Shown here: piece after piece, positions 48,701-57,800 of the stretch
Layout of the letters: every line of letters starts with the position of its first letter
How positions within the stretch are numbered: position 1 is the stretch's first letter
NCBI GenBank assembly: GCA_018806985.1
Contig: JADANN010000354.1
Coordinates: 998,501-1,062,500, forward strand
Length of the DNA: 64,000 nucleotides
Direction: 5' to 3'
DNA from: Angiostrongylus vasorum
Taxonomy: Eukaryota; Nematoda; Chromadorea; Rhabditida; Metastrongylidae
The notes under the pieces: model-generated
Told to the model about the DNA's origin: nothing
What the model saw: the letters and a program-made list of their open reading frames with translations, nothing else
Databases searched by the model: none
Translations under genes and position numbers: made by a program

Positions 48701-51700
48701 TCCCCAATATATTCCTCACTGCATGCGTTACATGAGATCAAGTATATTATACCTGAACTCATGCAATCCCCGTCTCTCCCGTTAGGACAGATAATACAGT
48801 TTACTGAACTGCACAAACGATCGTGGAGACGGTTGCGAACTAACTGACCCACTCGTAAAATCATGGTGAGTAGCCTTTCAGCTTGACCGTAGCATTCTAA
48901 CCCACCATCTATTTAAAACCTTAATCTTCATTTATACTTTAGCCTTCTCCACCGAATAATTAAAGTATGGTAATATAAAAATACGTCCAGGCTATGAGGA
49001 ACGCGAAATCGCCGAAACGTCAGCCATCGAGCAACAACACCAACAACAACGACAACGACAACGAAGACCTACACCAACCTCGCATCAGCTAAAGAAGATC
49101 AGTTTGTAAGGTCATGTAAACAAATATATCAACTATCAATGCTGAGGTTTTTGGAAAGTCGGTCTTTAGAGTTATAACCTTAGTGCCTACAGCAATATAA
49201 CGTGAAAATATAGAAGGGCAAATTGTGCATAGTTTCTTAGTATTCTCATTGCTTGAGTTCCTCTTCAAGAAATGATTCTTGTCGTCAGATTTGTATGTCG
49301 AGGATGATAATATGTTATATTACGACATATTTTTCTACCACTGTTTCACGTACTGCTCGTATCGATTTTCGGCTCCTGCGGCGCGTTGGCGAGAGCATTC
49401 TTGATCTCCTAAAATCGATTTAACCAGCTCAGTCCAAATAAAATATAAAATGGGCACTGAGAAAAAGAAAAAAAAGAGTAAGAAAACAAACCGCGGCCCG
49501 CTGTAACGCAGCTAAGGATACAGTGGACGGCCCGAGTCCATTTTGAGGAACAATGAATATCGGAATCCCTTCATAAGCGCTATTTAACTGTGGCTGTAGT
49601 TGCATCTAAATGGGAACTGCTGAAATGAAATGCAAACTCATAAAGGAATTCTCAGATACATGAAGCTGGAGAGAAAATGTGAAGACAGCAAAGAATATCT
49701 TTAATATAGATATATAGTACAGAATAGAATATAATCCCGTTGACGGGTGATTGCTGAGGGCAAAAGATCGATAGAACTAGCTGAGAGACAGGCGAAACGA
49801 AGGACTCGCATGGTGTGGTGGTGAACGCGTTACTGCTCGGAAAGGGCAATAGCGCGTTCGTTCCCCCACTGCAGACACCTGCGGTCCAGAGTTTTGCAAA
49901 TATCTCAGCATTGTAGAAGTTATATTTCGCAACATACCCTGCCGTTAAAAAAGAATAGGGAGTAAATAAAAACGTTAAGACAGCGAAGAATATTTTTTAA
50001 AAAATATTCATGAACGCTTGTGATGAATCCAAAATGTACGGAATGTGCTAGCTTTTCAGGACTGAGAAGAGACTCAGGGAGTCGAATGCTGCCAGTATGT
50101 TCCATCTAGTGACACACCACAGTTCATTGTCAAAAAAGCGAACATTGAGTCTGCATTGAATGACGAAAGGACTTCTGGATGAATTGATTGAAAATGAAAA
50201 GCTATTCAATGAGCGATCACGCTATGAAGGAGAGAGAGGAGGGGGTGGGGGGGGATGATGTGAACAACTCGAACAATGACAATGATGCATGGATACATGT
50301 CCAGTGTTGACTGATTTATGCATTTCTACTATCTTTAAGCTTGAAATTGACGTAAGGTAACCCGGAATTCCTAACCTGACAACTCGGTAAATGGACATGT
50401 GTAATTTTTGCACTGTAGTCATAATGAAGGAAAATTGAAAGAAGAATTCTCCTTAGTCAATTTTACGTTGTCCCTTTTAGCATTAGCAACTCTTTTGGAG
50501 GGTCAATTTATTACTAGAAAATGACATAAAACTAAACGATTTCTGGTACACCAATTAGAAATCATGCTCGTTTACTAGAACTTGCAACCTGATCACCACG
50601 AAATGCCTGCATGTTATGATAGAGCGCATCGAACTGAATGTGGTGGTTCACTTTGCTATTTAACGGCTCTCGCCTTTTAATTTTTCTTTTATTATGGCAT
50701 AATAAAAAAACTGGACAGGTAGAGAAATCTTTTGGCATAAAATGTTCCTAACCTAATCATCTTAATGAATGGAATAATTGTTGGGTTTTTCAGAGTTTAG
50801 AAATGTTTCGAAGATGATGTTTTGGATTTGAAAGAAGATATGATGTCGAATTGGCGTATGTTGGTGAAAAATGTGTGACCATAGAGACAAGAGGAATTGA
50901 AGCAAAACACGAATATGATTAACATAACACTATCGGAATAACGACCGAGCACCAGCCCATCGTAAATCCGTGATGAGGTCATAAAACTGAAGTCTATATT
51001 GGAAAACATTCTGGGATTGTTCTGACTTGAACATCGCACACAACAAAAGGTCCTGAAGTGATTCTGCACGTAGAAGTACAAGCACGGTGTCAGTAGCGTA
51101 CTCCTTTAATTATGTTCAGGTGTCAGAAAAATCTAATAGCACCGTTTATATAAAATTTTTTGCTAAATCACCATCACATTTAGTGGATATATTTAATTGA
51201 CAATAAAATAGTTATCGATTTGGTGCATCGAATCACATAACGAGTAACTCCGAAATGTTACTAGCAATGAAACAAATGACGCAAGATCTCAATCAAGTCA
51301 AAAATAATGGCATTCTGATGCTCAAGAAGCTAAATGGCCTGGAGAAAGTGGTCGTTGTAAATTTTGACTTCCTGTTGATAAGGTGGCATTAACGTTTACT
51401 GATCCGAAAGAGAAAGCGCTGTCACTAAGAAAAAATGCACGGAACGTTTTCATTAAATGAAAAGATCTCGGTTATAATGTATATGAAAAAAAGGGAACAT
51501 GCAAAAAGATTAGTGATGGATGGGTTGTTATGTGGCGTGCGGGGAAAAAGCCACACACATCTGACATGAGACGATGACCTGAACAATGTTAGAAGCTATT
51601 ACTAAATGAAAAACTAAAAGAGAGAAAAAGCTACCATAGAATATGATGATCATAGTGTCGAGTTTAATCAACACAGAGTACATCATGACAAGTTCAGTGA

Positions 51701-54700
51701 GTGATCTGCACAAAGTCAGTAACAGCAATGTAATGTAACCTTTCGCATAGAAATCTCTGAATGAGACATATATAATTCATGCAATACGATGTCATGACAA
51801 CGACAACGTAATGGCTTGCAAAGATTTAGGGTAAACATCACTTTTATAGAACAGCTTAATTATCGCGACTTTTCATAGACATGGGGTTGTGATTTAGGTG
51901 CAACATATGTTAGGGATATTTCTTTTGAGGAAAAGTGTCATTTTGTCCTGTAAATAAAACATGAAGGCTAACTCGTTAATGAGTTATTAATCCATAAGTA
52001 AAATTCATCGCTCATTGGGATGCGTGGTCTAACGCCACTGTCACACTTCAAACTCCTTTAATTAGTTCACTAATCATGGAAAAAAATGAATAAGCGCACT
52101 ACTAAAGAAATCGTATTACTCCCTTGAATACCTGGATGGCCCGTCTTCATAGGTGAGGGTCTCAGCACACATTTTACTCGTTTTTTCTCGTATAATGCTG
52201 GTCCATGTTGGCGATCTGCTTGGACCACGATGACGTCGGCGAGACACATTCCGAGATCTAGGTATCGTTTTCATCTGCGAATAACGATGGTTGACGTAGG
52301 CCACCAACATTTCCACTCATCGTACCCGTTGTCGCACGAAAGGAGGCTCAGCTCATTACATGGTTCTTTTTTTTTGAACTTTCACATGTGTTTCTTATTA
52401 TACCAACAATCCATCTCTGTTCCATTGTCGATGTACTCTCATTCTCCTAGATCTCGAAGATCACGTAAGTTTTTGAAGATCTGGGCTTTGAACTGCGGCT
52501 AGACGTTGTCAGCGCCGTTTAGAGTTGGGAAGAGGTCATTCAATAGCACGTGGGTGATGCAGATAGTTTTCAACGTGAGTTTGTTATCAACTTAGCTCTC
52601 CGTTGCATAACACAGCAGTATAAAGACAGTGCAAAGAAAGAGATGAGTGTGGAGTTCTCTGCTTCATTGGTACTCTCGAAAACATGACGATGTCGTCAAC
52701 AAAACGAAGGTTTGGTAGGAATTTTCCATCAATACGTATGAAGTTTCTATTTGAATACTTTAACGGCATAGGCTAGATCGACATTAAGAGAAAGGACCAT
52801 AAACCGATTCATTCTCTTACTCTCCACTTTCAAAATCAAAGACTTCTTCATATCTCAGCTTGTACGCGATATCACAATTTTGTAATATGAAGTTGGAAAA
52901 AAAACGTTTTGCCAGATTTGGACCATGCAATTTGTCACATAATGAATGATTTTTTAAAATTAAAAAATTAAAGATGGAGAGAAAAAAGATAGCGGCGAAT
53001 ATGTGTTGTAGAACCAATCACGTCAATGATACTTATTTCGAAGACTCCTTTTTCCTATTTCAAGTATCGATGCGGTAGCGTAGTGATAATAATGCCTTTC
53101 ATTATGAAGAAGGCACCGGTTCAAATCCGCTTCGAGCCACCAACCTCTCTTCAGAGCAAGTAGATTGGTGCTTCACTTGTCCTGGTTTCACCCTATTTCT
53201 GCAATCTGCGTGAAAACGTCGTACGCTGCTATCTTAAGATTCCAGGGAGAATGAGCTCTACCAGCATTCAGAAATATAACGAAAGTGAAAAATCCTCAAG
53301 TAGCAGCCGAACCCAAATGGAAAAGTCCGAAGACCTTCTTGGTTGACTAGTGCGGGAAAACGAATCGAATGCAAAATATGCCGGGATCCGAAAAGTAGTT
53401 GATGTGAAGAGGGGTTATGTCGTGGGAGATGAAAAAAAAAGCCTTCTACAGTCAAATCAAATGTTATCAGTTTCTAAGAAATTAGGACCCAGATTTTTGC
53501 CATCATGATAGTCAATCGTATTATGAACATGCAAGTATCCAAATTTTCGGGGGACGCTGTTCCTTTTTCCTGATAAAGGTAGCCAGATAAATAATAACAC
53601 AGGTTCCCCCACTACTGAGATTGAGAGCACGTGAAGTCCAAATGTTTCTTACTACTTGGGAGATTTCATTTAAAAGCTCATCACTTCTTTATATCAACTA
53701 TCACTTCGTTCACCTTTGATGGCAATTTCCTTTCACTTCTCACAACATCCTTTTTTAGAATTTCCAATTCACTCTGTTTTAAAACAAATATGACAAAACA
53801 ATTAATGATTTTAAATAAAGGACTGAGAGTTTCAGAGACGATGAAGCATCTTCTTGTAAGTGGGATGCTTTAGGATCATTATGACTGCTTCCTACTGATG
53901 AGAGTGATCTACACTTCTTTTCCTTTTTAATGTTTCGACCATCTTCAGCTATAACCACAAGGATACTAAAAAATGAGAAAAACTCGGGATCTGAGCTGGG
54001 CTTTGAATTTGCGATTACCCTTTCCGGTGGCTTACGCGATACCCTACTGCTCTAAGCCAGTGTTTTACCATAACGATGTTATCAGCAATCATCCATCAAC
54101 GGGAATGATCATGGTAAAACAAATAAGGACTGAACCCAGTTAACCTGAGGCAGCAGGTGAGACAACAACATCTCAACTTTTTTTATAGCATGTTGTTCTA
54201 TTTCTATTCTTATCCCTACTCTTATTCTATTTTTATTCTTATTCGCTTTTCATTCATGATTCAGCGTCTTCATAGTTCGATTTCACATACTAACTTGCCA
54301 TTAAAAAAGAATGGGCAGTAAGTAAGAATTTGGAAATGTTCAGTTATGCTTCCTTTCACATCATTTGGGTATCACTGGGCAACACTACATTACAACAATA
54401 TAGTTCAAAATTACTCTTATTAGACATGTTCGTCCACTCATGCACATGGTGTGCCTATCTATATATATATATATGTATACACATGTATACATATATATAC
54501 GTATATATGTGCATATCTGTGTTTGTGTGTGTGTATGTATGTCTGAGATACATACATACATATATTTGTATGCATATATATATGTGTACTTACTTACTTG
54601 GATACCTACACTGCCCATCCTCACTGGTTGTACGAACCCCAGCGTATAATCTCCATTTTTCGGAGTTTTGCTGGTTTAGCCATTGTGTTTCCTTGGAGTC

Positions 54701-54848
54701 CCGCGGTCAGCCTAGCCAAAATCTGCTCCAGGTCGTTACCACCAGAGGCAGCCACCGCCTGTGTGGATCAGAAGGAGATATGCCACCATGCGACTAGTTT
54801 GATACCACGACAGTGGTGGATCCTGGTATATATATGCATATATATATG

Positions 54849-54890
<42 letters not shown>

Positions 54891-57800
54891 TACATGCATA
54901 TATGCGTGTGGGCCCGTGTACGTGTGTGTCTGTGCGTATTCATATACATGTGTACGGATTTTTAGGCGTGCACGTATGCAAGTGTTAAGAACGAATGTGA
55001 ATTCAGGTGTAGGTGTCTATACATTACTAGTAATATTATTATATACTATCAATATTGACATAAACGCATGTGTCACATCGAAATATAGAACTTATTTACT
55101 CCTAAGGTCCTCATGTTCATGTTTATTTCTAACGAAAATTAAAAAAAAACTTAGCAAACCCGCTATGTAGGTGCGCCTCATTTCTATGCACACTAAAATT
55201 TCGGGTGCATACCAGCTTAACAACAGAAGATGGGCGAAAAACATGAAAACGAAAAAAGTAAGTGTACAGTGGTGTGTTGTGTGAGCTTGAAGGTGTCAAG
55301 CTGGTTACCCTATTTCGTACTTTTCTTTTTTTTGCCTATCTTTTGACTTATATGGTTCTATCATCTTGCACATTTTGTATGGTCATATTTGTTGTATCGC
55401 GGGTGTGACGCAGTGGTCGGAGGCGCCCTGCAATACACACGCGGGATCGATCCCGGTGCCCATGGCACACAAAGGCTTCCATCCCTCCGGGATCGGCAAA
55501 TTGGTACCAGACTTGTTTGCCGGTAAGCAACCGCGAGTCATTGTTAAGGCCAGATATGCATCCAATCACCTCCAAACGATGCTTGATCAAGTAGAATGCA
55601 TGGCGCATCCCTAGAATTGATCAACACCGGGAGGTTTTTTTAGCTTTATGTTTGTAGTTTCACGACCGGATTAGAGATTTACTGGAAGTAGAATGAAGAG
55701 TTAGTCATAAGCAATGTTTTGCCCTAGGGATTTCCTTCCATCTAAAAAATGCCCCCCATTTCTTAAGTCTCTATATAATCACCAAAATCAATACTTACTT
55801 TCTGTTCGTTAGATATTTTTTTCATTTTCTTCTTCACAGAGTTCATCAGTACGCATATGAATGTTTTCCAAACCATTTGAATGTTGGTTTACTATGTTAA
55901 TTAAAACACTGTCAACCTGGGTTGTGCAAAACTATCAAGAAAATGAAAGTGTTATATTTTTCAAGCACCAGCTGTCACTAAAAAGAATGATTTGTAGGTG
56001 AGTAGTTTCTTTTCCCGTGCCAAGACTAATTTTTCTCTCGGTAATCTAGTCAAGAATGTCAATAGAGCGCTTTTTTTCGAATATCAGTTCTCTTCTCTTT
56101 AAGTAGTATTCGTTCGTTTACTTCTTTTCAGTAATTGATAACATTAGCAATAAATAGGTTTAGAATGAAAACAATTAATTGGATAAGCATAATTCTACAT
56201 AACTTTCATACCTCACATAGTTGATTAGTGAACGAATTCGTTGGCATGTACTGGTAGAGATGAGGTTGTGGATAGAGTGAAACCGGTGTGGAACACAATG
56301 AGTTGGGTGTGGTGATCGTCGAACCCGACGCTCCGGCAGCCAACGCTGCCTGTCCTACCGTTGTCATTTTTTGAAGCTGAAAACCAGACTCTCATATCTA
56401 ACCACTTACCAAAGATTTTTCATCAAACCCCAAAAATTCTGCATACACACATTAGTATATGAAAGTATAGTCATATGATTATATGAAGAGCATGTGTCGT
56501 ATAATGTAAAGAGGTTAGAGGGTTTAGCCTTCATTAATCGCTGTCATGCATGTCACTCTATTAAGAATGCTAGAGGTGATTGAATACATATGTTGAATAT
56601 AAGGTGACTTACGATAAAATTACGAGTGGTGACAAATCTGTGTTTCTTGTCCTTCCAGACAAGTATTGCTCCAATATGCCGATCCGGGATGGATGCAGTG
56701 ATTGTTTTAACCGGGGGCGTGATCGAAACAATGACAGCGCGTGTATTGCAGAACATCGCCGCTACACGCGCTGTACGGAAAGCATCTTGGAAAGCTTAGT
56801 GGTGAATTTGATTTCGCTAACAAAAGGTCAAAGAGGAAAGCGATTACAATCTCTGTTCGTTGGTCCTTTTTCCCATCGTTATTTTCATCGTCATTCATTT
56901 CTTTAATAAAGCGTTATGCTTATTTACTTACTTACTTTGATGGACGGTCTTGACTGATTATGAGGGCCTCAGCATAATTTCCATTCTCTAGATATTTGCT
57001 GGTTTAGCAGTTGTGGTTCGCTGGCGTCCAGATGACAGCCTGGCCAAAGTCTGCACCAGGACGTCATCACCACTGGCAGTCGCAGCCCTTGTGGATCAGA
57101 GGGAGATTTACCACCATGCGACTTTGATACCAGGACGGTGGTGGGTCCTGGTATTGGTTTACTCTTAGCTGGGCTCCCTGATGGAGGCGGCGGATCGGAT
57201 TCATTCTTAGGTTGGGAGACCCTCCGCTGTACATCACAGAGCAACGCCAGGGAACAACTCCCAGCCACGACGAGGGGGGTAAACCATTGGGAGGGAAACC
57301 GTTTAGAAAATATATTTTCATTTAAGCTTCAAATTTTCGTCTTAATCACTGCATTAAATTTTTTTGGATAACGCTTTCTTTGTGATTTTACTTTGTTATT
57401 CAATGCATAGCTGGCGAAGTTGAACAAAAATGGTTTAAATTGAAAAGCTGCATTTAGAAAAAAGTGTACTTTCCATCAAAACAGTTCCATTTATTGTCCG
57501 TCTAACGAAAAAAAAGCAGTTTGCACTATGATACACCGAGCTGTTATCCCATTAGTAATGATATCACGGCAGCATGGCACAATATTACAACTCGCAAAGC
57601 TACTCAGAACTGGGCGCGATACGTGTTCGCTTTACTGGTTCGCTTTATTGACATTTTACTCCCAAGTAGATCATGTTTTTTGCTCATTTCTTCATTTCTT
57701 AGTGAAGATAACGTCTTACTGTAATGTTGCCCTGTTTCTTTAAGATATGAAATTTTCGAAATTCCATCTACTCAAATCTCAAGAGCGAGCATTTCAGTGA

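Noticed and set aside
50594..50666. Possible minus-strand exon (VNHHIQFDALYHNMQAFRGD) in intron 3 of the TIA-like gene
   Set aside because: Its length and phases do not fit between the flanking phase-0 exons, and it shows no RRM1 motif.
53067..53135. A functional tRNA gene
   Set aside because: Anticodon arm and T stem do not pair properly, and the sequence continues into a repeat body shared with other loci; it is a SINE head.
54330..55170. Open frames of 155 and 190 codons rich in Tyr, Ile and Cys
   Set aside because: They read through TATACA/TGTATG microsatellites and a SINE; composition is that of simple repeat, not protein.
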